Positions 21,506-32,455 of a stretch of 41,514 nucleotides of DNA are shown in pieces. The translations under genes and the position numbers were made by a program. This stretch comes from Phialocephala subalpina (taxonomy: Eukaryota > Ascomycota > Leotiomycetes > Helotiales > Mollisiaceae), in NCBI GenBank assembly GCA_900073065.1, contig FJOG01000020.1, positions 97,888-139,401 of the forward strand. Direction: 5' to 3'. The notes beneath the pieces are model-generated. The model did no database searches and was not told where the DNA came from. It saw only the letters and a list, made by a program, of their open reading frames with translations. Every line of letters begins with the position of its first letter. Position 1 is the first letter of the stretch.

Positions 21506-23797
21506 TCAGATGATCGTAATCGTATACCTCCCATCTCCGTGGTCTTTCTCAAACTCAAACCACTCCTCATTCTGAACCTTACTCCACTGCGGAAGTTTGT
21601 CGACCACGGGGACTCCATAATCTTCAAAATAAACACGACTCATCACACCCCACCTCTCAAAAGTCCCTTTTCGGCCGCTGTTCCCGCTCGCGATCGGGCG
21701 AACAATTAGACAATCAAAAGTAGTACCAGTATTGTTGGTACAGCTCCAAATTGGAAGACAATGCAAATATGCCGCTGGATCCTCGTCGATGTCCGGCTTG
21801 ACCAAGACCTGTTTCCGCCAATTGCCATTCATCTTCGCGTCGCAGCCTTCTAAGATAGACATGCTTGGATGTGTACGAAAAGAGAGTGAAACAAGAGGTG
21901 TGACAAGTTGTAGGAACCCACTTTCTACTTGGCCTGTGAGATCAGCACCCAGAGGCTTGGTGACTGCCGCCAAGATCTCGACGAGGCAAGTGCAGCTGGC
22001 TATGTTCCACCTTCTGTCTGGTATGAATACAGCCCCGTCGATGCTAGCCCAGGACCAAGAAGGCGCTCTATACACTTGAGGTCGGGTCCTTACTTCGACT
22101 TTTGTGCTCCACAAAAGCTGGCTTTCCAGGTCATCTCTCCACAATCCGGCCAGGTACTCACTGCCCCCAAGTATTCTGTGTAGGGTTTTTGCGGCACCTG
22201 ATATTGCGACTAGCTTGTCCTTTTCTATAGTTAGTTGGCATTCTGAATAGAGTGAGATAATGTCAGCCCACAAAATCATAGCCTCTGAGAAGTCTGAACA
22301 CGTTGGTAGACTGCTATGCCTGTGTTTGATACCTGGCGCTGGGGATGGCAATATGACAGATAGTCTGTTCGGAACACCCTGTGGGTAGATTTCGCAGGCG
22401 TCTTGCTGATGGCATTCCCAGTACAGCTGCTTTGATGCAAAATGCAGTACCCTTGGAGCCATGAGTCTTTCCTGGACAACCCAGCCACGGCCCAACAGCG
22501 GGCCTGCGAGGAGGTGATCTAGATTTTTCGAATCATGCAAAACCCAATGAAAGTTTGCCTTGTCATTCCAGGCCGACTGGAAATAACAAGCTGGTTTCGG
22601 TAATTGGATCCTCGGAGTCTCTGGTACAAGAAAGCCTTTGTCTGCAGCTGTAGACTTTGTGGCGGCAATGTTACAGTATCCGTTCTGATAGACGCGGCCC
22701 ATCATGCTTGACTCTCGAACCCAATCTTCCTGATCATCTTGAACGATACATAAAGAATCAATCCAAAGGTATCTGATGTTGAGTTGCAAAGTAGTGTGGA
22801 TAGCGTCGCGGAATGTTTGTGGTAGCAAATTGGTCTCTATGCCCGCGAACAACTTAGCGGACGTCTCGGCGGTATGTTTGAAGAAGTCGGGCTTCCCCCA
22901 ACAATGACTCAAAGTCATGTACGGCCCCTGCACAGAACCATCGTCTGTGGACACCAATCGAACTCTAGTTGCGCTAGAATCTTCGAGGCGAAGAAGTCGA
23001 GTGGGGAGCCAGCCTAACCGACTGCTTCTACATTTCGGATGACTGTCCAGGCACCTTTCAACCCAATATTTTGCAAGTTGTATGGGATACGTCAGGCTGC
23101 GGCCCGTATTCAATCGTTAAAAGGATACCGAAGCATCAAAATCTAATGCGCGTTTAGCCTATTTCTTAAAATACCGGGGAGTAACATACCTTCATGAACA
23201 TGAAGATTCAAGCCAAAGAAATATGGGTTAAATCCTGGTTGGCCGTTGCGATCTGTATCAAGAACAATTTGAGAGTTAAACTGAATTGAGGCCTCTGTTT
23301 TGTGTTCTTGGTCTAGTTTATACTGGAGGAAGAGGGGATAATGGACTGGATTGATGTGTTTGTCGGCAGAAGGCACCTCTTGGCCTACAACTTGGCCATG
23401 ATCGTGCAGGAGGAGATTGAGCTCAGCGAGCGAAAGTGGCGCGTCGATGGGCGCTAGTTGAGGAGACTTGTAGCACCTTGGACTTACTGCTAACTAGAAT
23501 ATGGCTATGGTCAGCTGAGTGTCTGACGCAGAAATTGAACACTGTTGAGAGGAGGATGTTTCTTACATCTTGCAACATCAATCTCTCCTTCTCAAAAGTC
23601 AATTCCTTGATGGACGTCTCTTCGAAATATACATAGTGCTGTCAGTACTGCTCAATCAACCTAGCCCACAGAGTTTCACATATATAGCACTCCCGTCGCG
23701 CCGCGTGATAAAGATCCACAACACTCTCGTGGTGATCCTGCCACCGGCGGTCACCGCAACTGTCTCGAAAGATACCTTGACACACTTGACACAACAT
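21506..23797 (-). pseudogene. HET-domain protein 3, near-intact with two nonsense codons
   Basis: Three exons, 23797-23567, 23493-23190 and 23142-21506, join in frame over exactly 724 codons. Both introns (73 and 47 nt) are GT-AG with branch-like CTGAC and CTAAA. The start at 23797 reads MLCQVCQGIFR, then CYICETLWARL, the cysteine-bearing leader common in HET proteins. HET motifs follow in exon 3: YMTLSHCWGK, YLWIDSLCIVQDDQEDW, MGRVYQNGYCNIAA, GRGWVVQERLMAPRVLHF and APSWSWASIDGAV. Two in-frame stops interrupt it: TGA 23644-23642 (codon 52) and TAA 23119-23117 (codon 187). The second fits CAA to TAA in CpA context. Because splice sites and more than 530 codons after the second stop are intact, the loss looks recent. 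A downstream start could still give a HET-only product, which I think less likely. Confidence 0.78.
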
Positions 23798-25121
23798 CCT
23801 GGTTGATCAAATCAAAACAGACGTTCCGATTTGGAAGTCGAAACGAGCTCAGCTAAGAGATGGCGTTGCGAGCAACAGAGGCAACAGAGGCAACAGAGAC
23901 ATCAGAGGCAACAGAGGCAGCTGAAACACGACGACATGCATGAAGCCATTCACGTGTACGAAAATGAGTCTGCTTGATTCCAGCAAGCAAGCGCGCAAAT
24001 TAAAACCGACGCCTGTGGCATTGGAGACAGCACAAATGATGCTCAAAGCCGGAGGTGTCGAGATTGATTGAAGCTTGATATATCGCTGCCCTCATGTGTG
24101 TGTCGGACCATGACTCGGTGGAGAGATGACGACAGTCCACCCAGCGTCGATGTGTTCTGGCAAGAAGCAGGAGTGAATCTGTGAGTGTATCCAGCAAAGA
24201 GTCAATTGCAGCCCCCCAAAAAATCCTTACTCTGGTTTCGGAGTCCGCGTGATGATGAACGAAGAAGTGAAACCAGCTCCAGCAAGAACCATTCAGATGT
24301 CAGGCGGTAAGGTGAAACGAGGAGCGGTGGTGTGTGAAAGCAATATTTCTTTCGAGAAAGCGACGACCGATGAGTCTTTACAAGAAGATGGATGGCGGAA
24401 TTGTGCGATGGTTGCGGTTGAGTTGACTTGAAAACAGAAGGGAAGAAACGGAATGCAAGGGAAGGACCAGGGATGCACTCGCGTGATGTTTGGCAGAGGA
24501 AGGCAACGACTTTCTGAAACCGCAGGAACGACCTCTCGATAGTCACTTCACATTCACTTTCGACTGCGAAGAGAAGTTACTCTGCAACCTTGAGTATGCA
24601 TTCACTTCAGCTGCTCTACCCTATCTACACTGCAATATCCACTTTGCCCATCGGTCCCAGTGCACGCCAAGCACAGCTAGCTTGCAACTCTCTTTCCTCC
24701 AGGATCCAGCCACAGCTACAGTCCCTGCTAGCTCATACCCTTCCATCATCTCATCTCAAAGAAAGTACCAGGGAAATTAAAGGGCTCGCCCAAGGGGGAA
24801 TCTCAATAGATACACACATTACCGATCGATGCTCCTTGCATGTATCTTCTGCCGCCATCCCACATCTCTCACCCCTTAAAATCTTAGTTTGGTATGTGCA
24901 AGAAGAAAGACCCGCAAAGTAGCAGGCAGTATCGAAGTAAACCCTTCCTCTCAAATCGAAGAAACCGAAAGAAGTAGAAAGTCGAAAATGCAAGGAAATA
25001 TACATGCGTCATATCACATATCAATCCAGCCGCCCCAAATTACGCCAATGCCCAAATTCTAGAACGAGCTGCAAATCCCCGTATCTTACGCCACGTGTTG
25101 TTGTGACGCAAGGGGTGTTAT
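23798..25121. other. intergenic region between HET gene 3 and the SH3 gene
   Basis: About 1.3 kb without a recognisable gene. It includes the upstream region of HET gene 3, a short tandem repeat (separate entry), and the 3' flank of the SH3 gene. Several open frames of 60-115 codons on both strands lack ATG starts or family resemblance. Confidence 0.35.
23870..23922. repeat. 9-bp tandem repeat (GCAACAGAG)n
   Basis: About five to six tandem units of GCAACAGAG, with one variant unit (ACATCAGAG). It lies just upstream of the start of HET gene 3, in its likely promoter or further upstream. Probably a simple minisatellite. Confidence 0.75.
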
Positions 25122-26988
25122 TCACAGAGCTTGACCTGGAACTGGTTTCCGGCCAATTGGCGAGTTGGAGGGAGGTGAGCCGTTGAACTGAGGAACTGGG
25201 TTCATCGGGCTTGGGCCTGGTGGAGATTGGCGTCTAGCCTGGCTCGATGCTGCTGAGTTGCTGCGTTGACGATTTTGGGTGTTTGGAGTGCTTGGCATAG
25301 GGCCGTTGGGTGTACCCGGCAATGGTCCAGTTGGAGTCATTGATCGGGTTTGCAGGCCTTGAGGTGTCATTGGCCTGCTACCTTGACCATTGGGGGTCAT
25401 TGGTCGTGGGGATTGGCCGTTAGGTGTCATTGAGCGACCTTGACCATTTGGAGTCATGGGACGGACTTGAGGACCTGGACCACGCATTCCTGGAGATGGA
25501 CCGCGAGCGGCTTGTGGGTTTGCTGGGCGAGGCTTGACAGGGCGAGCTGAAAGGCAGGTTCGTGGGCAGACACCTTGTTGCGAGCGATCGAGACGAATGC
25601 ACATGGCCTGGATATATTAGCTAAATTCTGCAGACAAGAGCAGTGGTTCTTACCCATCCATCGTCGAACTCGTGCAAGACACGGATCAGTTGACCAGCCT
25701 TCAACTCAAGCTCATCAGCCATGGATGGAACGAAGTCGAGTTGAACACGGTGAACAGCACTATTGGCAGGACCTCCAGCAGCTGCGATGGCAACACTCGT
25801 GGCAGTCTGAGCCGGCGCATTACTCATTTCAGAAGACATGCTGAACTCGGTACCGGCAGGACTTGGAGGACCCATGAATGGGCCAGCCTTGGTAAAATCG
25901 AGAGCCTTGGGAGCAATTTCCTTCCTTGAAGCACCACGCTTGAGACCAACTGCACCTCCTGTAGGTCCTACCATCGGACCAACATTATCGGGCAAAGCAA
26001 CGTCTCCAGCAGGAGAAACACCTCGGACGAGGTCTTCGGAGACCACAGCCGGACCATCGGCATTGGTAGCATCAATCTCAGCATGGTTACCGAAAGGATT
26101 GTCATTGTTATTCGATTGATTGGTCGCAGGTCGCTTCCAGCCGTCGTTTCCAGCTTCTCCAGCGGTCATGAGCGCATTTCCCTTGCTCGCACGCTTCTCA
26201 GAGAGGTTGGGAAGGAATTGGGTAACGGGTCGAAGAGAGAGGCGGGGAGCAGTAGCTTGGGTTTGGGTTGTCGCGTTGGTCGCAGTGCTAACATGACGGT
26301 TGTGGGCGTTGTTGACGTTGTTGACATTGTGGACGCTGTTGACCTGCACCAAATCATGCTTCTCATCTTGCAATTTCTGGCCCGCTGCTTGCTCTCGTCT
26401 GCGCTTAAAGCAGAACAAGACCATAGCCAGAACCGCACCGATCAAGAGCAAGATACCAATTGCCAATCCAGCCTTTCCAGCCGTGCTCATTCCACCCGAG
26501 GTTGTTGCTTCCACGGAAGCAGTTGATGAGCTCGCGGACGATGTGCCTGTTGCTGTGTTTGTAGATGAGGTGCTGGATTGGCCATTGGTCGCAGCCAGAA
26601 TACCGATCGAACTGGCGACAGTCGTCGAAGAAGCGATCGAGCTCGGCAAGGCCGAGGTCGCCAATGTGGTCTGGGACTTCGTGGTGGCCTTGGAAGAAGA
26701 GGTATCGGCAACAATTGAGTCGGATTTCGAGGTCTTCGCTGCGGTCGTGGTCGGGGTCGGGGTTGAGGTGGTCGTATCTGTGTCAACCGCAACTCCCAGA
26801 GTCGAGTATCCTCCAATCGCACCAGTGAAGGTCGGAGATGCGGTCACATAGACGACAGAAACGACAGTCGACATCGCCGGTTGTGCCTCTGCCTTTGGAT
26901 TTGCCAGTGCTTCTGCCCAAGCCAATGCCTCAGCTACCGGGTTCGCAGCTCGCGCATGGCGACGATGAAGATGGTCGTGAGCACCCAT
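25122..26988 (-). CDS. membrane-anchored SH3-domain protein (Fus1-like layout)
   Basis: Two exons, 26988-25654 and 25607-25122, give 606 residues; the 46-nt intron falls directly after the conserved Trp445 of the SH3 domain. Order of parts: a His/Ala-rich N-terminus without a clear signal peptide (1-40), a Ser/Thr-rich outer stalk (about 70-165, likely O-glycosylated), one membrane helix (about 173-194) followed by FKRRR, an Asn-rich cytosolic linker, an SH3 domain (about 412-470; VQLDFVPSMADELELKAGQL, then EFDDGWAMCIRL), and a Pro-rich tail with five MTPNGQ-like repeats offering several TP sites. The layout resembles yeast Fus1, which links cell-surface events to cell fusion or polarity, but no orthology is claimed. 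The gene is intact. Long open frames on the other strand (26300-26851) are shadows of its low-complexity stalk. Confidence 0.85.
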
Positions 26989-28785
26989 ATCGATCTCTCG
27001 TTATCGTCGAAGTCGGTCACTCGAAAATTGAAGATTATGTGGAAGATCGCACAACTTGTATGCGAGATGGCGATAAGTATTCGAAGGAAGGGATCGGATC
27101 GACGGGTCGTATTATTGTACAAGTAGCCTTAATATTATCGACCGGTTGAATTGAGAGGGCTGTCGTCAAATATGTGCGTCGCGAAAACGAAAAGGATTAT
27201 TGGACCACCGGGATTGTTGAACGAATGGATGGCGGGTGGAAGTAAACAAGAACAGGCACGTCAAGTACAGATCGATAAAAGAGGGACGACCGCAAAAGAG
27301 TGTGGTGTTTTGACTTCCTCGTCGCAGGTGAGTGTGACGGCGGTGAGGTCGAGGAAGGAAGAGGGGGAGAAAGAACGAGAGGTGAGGAAGGGCCGAAGCA
27401 GTGCGAGAGTTTGGATGAACACCGTGAGAGCAGATCAAAACCCCCATTGGCTCGCGTGTTTTAGTGCAAGGTACAAGCGCCACTTTTGCCCTTGCTGCTC
27501 CATCCTAACGTGGTCTAGCCAGGAACAGCATTCAGCCAATTTTGAGCATCTGAACTCTCAGCCAATGACTCAACGTGTTTCGACCCACTTTGAGAAACGA
27601 AATTAAATTGATCCTAGCCACTCGTTCGCTGGAGAACATCCCATCACTAAGATACGCGCTATCTCCTATTTTCATCCACAGCGTCGCATGCCATGCGATC
27701 ATCCATACGAAGAAACAGACTGGTGGGATGTGGTGATACCATGCGTTGTGATAATAAGGGGTCGAAGAACGTGCAAATGTTTCCATCAATACCCTCAAAA
27801 TAACGTTTGTTTCGTTTCTGTGTTGCCGTCACTGTCACACACAGGACCAGGGCACCGTGCCACGCCGCTCATCCCATTTCGACCCTCCGCAGAAGGATCA
27901 CGAGTCCCCACTCACACATCCTGCCTGCCCACGACTCCTCCTCACAGCCTCAATTTTAGATAACCCTCCCGCCATGTCATCGCAGATCAATCAGCAACCT
28001 CATTTCCTTATCTCTCTGCGTCCAATCAGACATCGAGTGATCTTCATTTCATTGTTTCATGCATGACGTTGGGTGCCAGAACTGTAATTAGAGATCATCA
28101 AAATCCTCGACAGCCACGCTGCTGATTTGCGGAGGAGAAACCGAACACGGGATGGAAGAAGTCTGGAACCACGTGATGAGACATATTTTCTTCATCGTAT
28201 GGTCTTTCACTTCTGCATCGATGAATGAGAGACAGGTCTGAGATCATTTGATCTCGCCTTGCGCAATTATTGACAATGTGGGTACAGAGTCATGGATGGA
28301 GAGTCTCGAAGTTGGGCATCCAGACGTGCGAAGATTTCCGTCCAGGCAAGCTGCAGGGCACGGCTGCGATCCTCTCACTACCGTAAATTTACTTCGGAGT
28401 TTTCTAGCTCTGCGTCAAAAGTCTGTTCTTCCTCCATATTTCCGATGGCCTGTTTCAATACGAAGTACAAAAAGCTTGTTTTGATTCCTGGCACGAGAAT
28501 CAAAATCAAAGGCCCGATGCACATGTTCGTCAGACGAGAGGCTCTTGTCCAGTCGCACGAAAGTCCGAGTACGAACCCCAGTATCCGAGGATTGTACCCT
28601 TCATCTTGATCCGAAGTAAATGTCTTGGTCACTACAAATATGGTTTACGGAATGAAACTAAAAGAATAATAGTAGAAACTCTACTCTTCACGTACATTTA
28701 CGTCCCATCTATCTTATATTCATCGACGCTCAAGCTTCAAGCCTCGCAAGTTCCTTCCTGTTTATCGAATTTGAGTTCTATTCAC
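26989..28785. other. intergenic / promoter of the SH3 gene, no gene recognised
   Basis: About 1.8 kb. The part next to 26989 should be the SH3 gene promoter. Open frames up to 151 codons on the plus strand show no family motifs and lack plausible starts. No RNA gene or repeat is seen. Confidence 0.35.
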
Positions 28786-29340
28786 ATGCAATTCTTCTCT
28801 TTCGTCCGATCGTTCAATCGTTATCCTCCTCTTCGACCTCAAAGAATGTCAGAGAGAGAGAGGTGCTACGCTAGGCGGAGGAGCGAACTGTCAGTTGCCC
28901 TCATGATCTGCCGACAAGAAGTCTTTCCTCTAGGAAGCCGGCCGAGAATGTCCAAGCAGGGCTTGGACATTCAAATCGCGATGCTCTCAGAGAAGGCCCT
29001 ACTACTCATACTATTTGTACAAAATCGTTTACACTTGTCGCAAAGAACCAAGCTGAACCAGCTCAGTCATCTTCGCCACGATAGACACTCAAAGCCCTCC
29101 CAAGTACCACGCCGAACCCTCCAACATCCCACCATCATCGATACCCTGAGCCAAACGAACACCAAGCCGACGTCGATGATTCAAAGTACGACGACAACAG
29201 CGAGCTTTACCAAGCCTACCCCCTGATGAGCTTTCTTCTCGACAATGTTATGGACACCGGCACAGTCATATTTTCAATCTCCCTGGCTGGACTTTCTCAT
29301 GCTATGCACGCCTGTACTAGGCACGAGTCAATAAACCTCA
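28786..29340 (+). other. possible small or decayed coding region
   Basis: After a pyrimidine-rich, leader-like stretch, the ATG at 28786 opens a 147-codon frame ending TGA at 29226. Its product is rich in Arg, Ser and Thr and matches nothing I know. In another frame the same DNA reads as a more protein-like acidic text (NEHQADVDDSKYDDNSELYQ) with one TAG inside it. The region may be a decayed gene with frameshifts rather than a working one. Confidence 0.2.
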
Positions 29341-29881
29341 TTCTTCAGCGATGATGTCTAGGGATATCAGGGACCTTCAAAACGCTAACCTAGTCGCCAC
29401 CCATCACAAGTCGCGCCTTTCCAACCTGGAACTATGAAGAGTTTAAAGTCAAGTCGATTCGCCCAGAAAGTCCCGGCAATGGTGGGACATTGAAAGTTCT
29501 GATCACGAGTCCACTACCACTCATTGCACTCTGATGCAATGCTTCAGAGAAGATTAGATTCGGGTCCAAGTCGAGACTTGAAAATTGTCCCTCACTTACC
29601 CTTCCAAATCCCCATTCTCGTCGTTCGTTATCAACTACCAAACCACGACGCTTTATCACCAACAGAACTTAGCGTCCTTGGAGTGAAGATATCACCCCTC
29701 CCAGACCGGTTTCTTCGCAGTTCATAATCCCTCCGACTATTTAAGATCTTGCCCTCGAGAATTAATCACGTCATCGATGATCACTTTGGAATATTGCCTC
29801 TTACGCCGGAAGGTGAGGAGGATAGCAATCTCTCTAAATCCTATCTCTCCCCGGGCAAGAATTCAATTAACGAATTAAAAT
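29341..29881. other. intergenic, no feature seen
   Basis: This stretch of about 0.5 kb shows only short open frames on both strands without family resemblance. Nothing is assigned. Confidence 0.3.
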
Positions 29882-30900
29882 GTCGAGTCTCGAGACTCGA
29901 TCCTTGACGCAATCCATACCCATCTGTGTCCAACTTCTCCTCCTTCGACTGTCGCCACACCCTCTACTGCTATCAATTCTCAACCACGGCGAAAGTCCAC
30001 CTCACGGCCAAGGAAAGCAGCACTGCGGAAGTTTTAGATGCTGCGAAAATTGGCTAAAACGAGGCTTCGGAACATGCATCTACTTTCTTGGTTTCTAAGG
30101 GGGGCAACAGCTTGGTCCTGAGATGGTCCAGCTCGTGGTGATCTTGTAGTTACTGCAAGACAGGAGGATCAATTTATACCCGAATATCACCCAGAGAGGT
30201 CACTTCCAGAGGCTTCTTCCTAATTTGGTGAAAGAGGTTTGGGTTTCTTTGACTACGGTTGCGAAGGATTCAAATCCATCTTGCCCTCATTCAAGTGAAG
30301 TAGGACTCGAGCGAGGTGGCTAGTATACTTGATTCACTTCCTCTATTGGCCGGCTATGTTAGATTCTGGTTCATGATTCCGAAATGCACATCTTCGAGAT
30401 AGCGAGTTCATCTGACCATATAAGCTCTTACCTCAAGGGCTCGTTCATCTCATTAGCCATCTCTGGAATGTCGCTCCATACAACATGCCGAGTATCGTGA
30501 GGTAGCGAATAGTATTTCTCGAAGGGCCCAAGTATTCTCAGGGGAATATCACCCGAATCAAGAAGCTCAAGTCTCGAGTCTCGAGCTCCAGCGCAGCCCA
30601 CACTTACTTGTTAAGATCCAATCTCTCTATTGTTGTCATGTCATTGATTGCTGCCATCTTGCTACCACGGCGAAAGTTCACTCCACGGTCGAAAAGAACG
30701 TATTGCGGGAGCTTTTAGTACTACGAAGAACTACATAAATAAAGGGCTAGAATATCGTTTCACTTCCTCTGGTCTGAAAGAGAACAACTGGATGCTCTTG
30801 AGTTGTCTTGCCTTACTAGCAATGTGTTACTGATTGCTAGAAGACAGGAGGGATCAGAGTTTATATCCGAAGATCACCCAGAGACGTTACGCCTGGAGCT
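29882..30900. repeat. diverged direct duplication, spacing about 0.68 kb
   Basis: Two related segments, about 29882-30230 and 30560-30900, share in the same order TCTCGAGACT-like sequence, ACCACGGCGAAAGT, a TTTTAG-TGCGAA-type block, and a late GACAGGAGG-ATCA then ATCACCCAGAGA. Read in matching frames both give HGES-x-x-HG and later DRR-x-x-x-LYP-x-ITQR, so they come from one coding or repeat unit that has decayed by substitutions and small indels. Both frames contain stops. Between the copies, the minus strand (about 30550-30430) reads PLRILGPFEKYYSLPHDTR and RHVVWSDIPEMANEMNEPLR followed by GTAAGAG, which looks like an exon end of an unrecognised decayed gene. Confidence 0.45.
29883..29900. 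repeat. 18-bp perfect palindrome
   Basis: TCGAGTCTCGAGACTCGA is its own reverse complement over all 18 bases, and lies at the left end of the first duplicated segment. The second segment starts with a related but imperfect motif (about 30571-30585). It could be a site remnant of a mobile element. Confidence 0.6.
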
Positions 30901-31015
30901 TTTAAGCTCGAGTGATGTTACAAGTCTCGAAGAAGCCAAGTCGCAGAGAAGAAGAGCAAGGGAGATAGCAGCACGTGATTCAGCTCCTCCCTTGCACAGC
31001 GCAGATCATTCTTGA

Positions 31016-32455
31016 GATCAACGTCTCTTTGACGAATTGAAGTTACCCAAGGTCAAACATCTGGGTATAAATACCTGGAAGTATCGTCTCCAAAGAGGCA
31101 AGCCTGCAGATCACCGACCTGGAGAGATTCCGACGGAATGTCGGAAGCACCTGCATGATCATTATTCTTAGTCGAAGCAAATTCACGTTCATCTTCTAGG
31201 CCAAGATAAATCTCAAACCTACCATTTCTTGCTCTCCACTCACGCTATCTCTCGTTTCCGAATGTGGCTGCTGTAGAAATGACAACAAGGTCAGAATTGG
31301 CGGCTAACCCACTTCGTTGCCCTTCCACCTCGAAGTATCACGCGATAGGGAAGCGTTCCCTGCTGTTTGATTTCTCGTGTTTCTCAGTGCGCCCCGATCG
31401 ATGTCACATTCTGTAAGACAGTTTACTCCTCAAGACTCGTTCATGGTGTCACCTCGTTCTTGGATGATGCTGGTAATCAGAATTGGAGCCAAGACGGCTT
31501 TTATATATGCAATTTTCTGCGTTTCGTGCTTCGTAATTTATACTTCTGAATCCTAGGTTTTTCTCATCGCTTTCAACCGACCCGAAGCTTGAAATCTGAA
31601 ACGAATGGGGATAAACAAGGACCACGAGCATGCGTGGCCACCCAACTTTGCCAGATAACTTTTAGATAGATTGACTCTGGAGTCGGGAGTCGAAGAAGAG
31701 CACGACAGTTAAACATCACATTGTTCGGGACCAGAACCTACGAGAAAGGGGTATTTTACTGCTCCCCAAATCCTATTTTTAACACAGATCCGTCTCAAGT
31801 CAATACCTAGTGCCTTCAACTTGACAATGATAGCGGAGATGACAACAATCCCTTTCTCCTTGGCATCCTTTCAAGAGAACCGAGAGTGTTCAAGGTAAGG
31901 CAACAACGCATCATCAGGTTGAATCCTCTCCGCAAGTACTATTGGGGTTCTTGGGTCAAGTTCTCGCCAATTAAGCGGAGACAGCAACAACCGCATGTCC
32001 CAGAAACCCTTCTCGAGTTTGGATCGATAAGGAAGGAAGACCTACTAATATTACATTTTATACTTACCTTGAAAAGAGAGGTCATGAGGAGACAGCTTTA
32101 TGCTCCTTCCCTCTCAATCAAAGGACCGTCTGCCATGCGGTTGGTTACGTCAAGTTGCGTAACGCGTTGAAGTATAAGTACTAGGCGCGAGCCATTCCTA
32201 GATCATTCAGCTAACAAGAACGAGACCTCAAGAAGTACACAGGTGTTGTTACACAGTCCGAGATGTGTTACAAACCTGGACATGATTCTTTGCTAGCGGG
32301 AGGTTGAAGCAAAAACATTATCTTTTGTCACGATTGCGTGCCGGTATATGCTTTTCATGGGTTATCAGTTGCGGAAGCGGTTGGGGCAAAAATGTATAGT
32401 ATTGATGTTAAATCTGTTTGTTTAGTTAAGTGGAAATGTCTGCTTAATATAATGC
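31016..32455. other. intergenic region before the AT isochore
   Basis: About 1.4 kb of mixed composition. A 94-codon open frame at 31886-32170 lacks a proper ATG context or family features. No gene is recognised. GC content falls sharply after about 32455. Confidence 0.35.

Noticed and set aside
26083..26851. Long plus-strand open frames (147 and 183 codons) opposite the SH3 gene
   Set aside because: They are antisense shadows of the Ser/Thr/Ala-rich low-complexity coding sequence and have no family motif.
28606..29226. 206-codon plus-strand frame as a complete gene
   Set aside because: It does not begin with ATG, its product has odd composition without motifs, and another frame looks equally protein-like; kept only as a low-confidence region.
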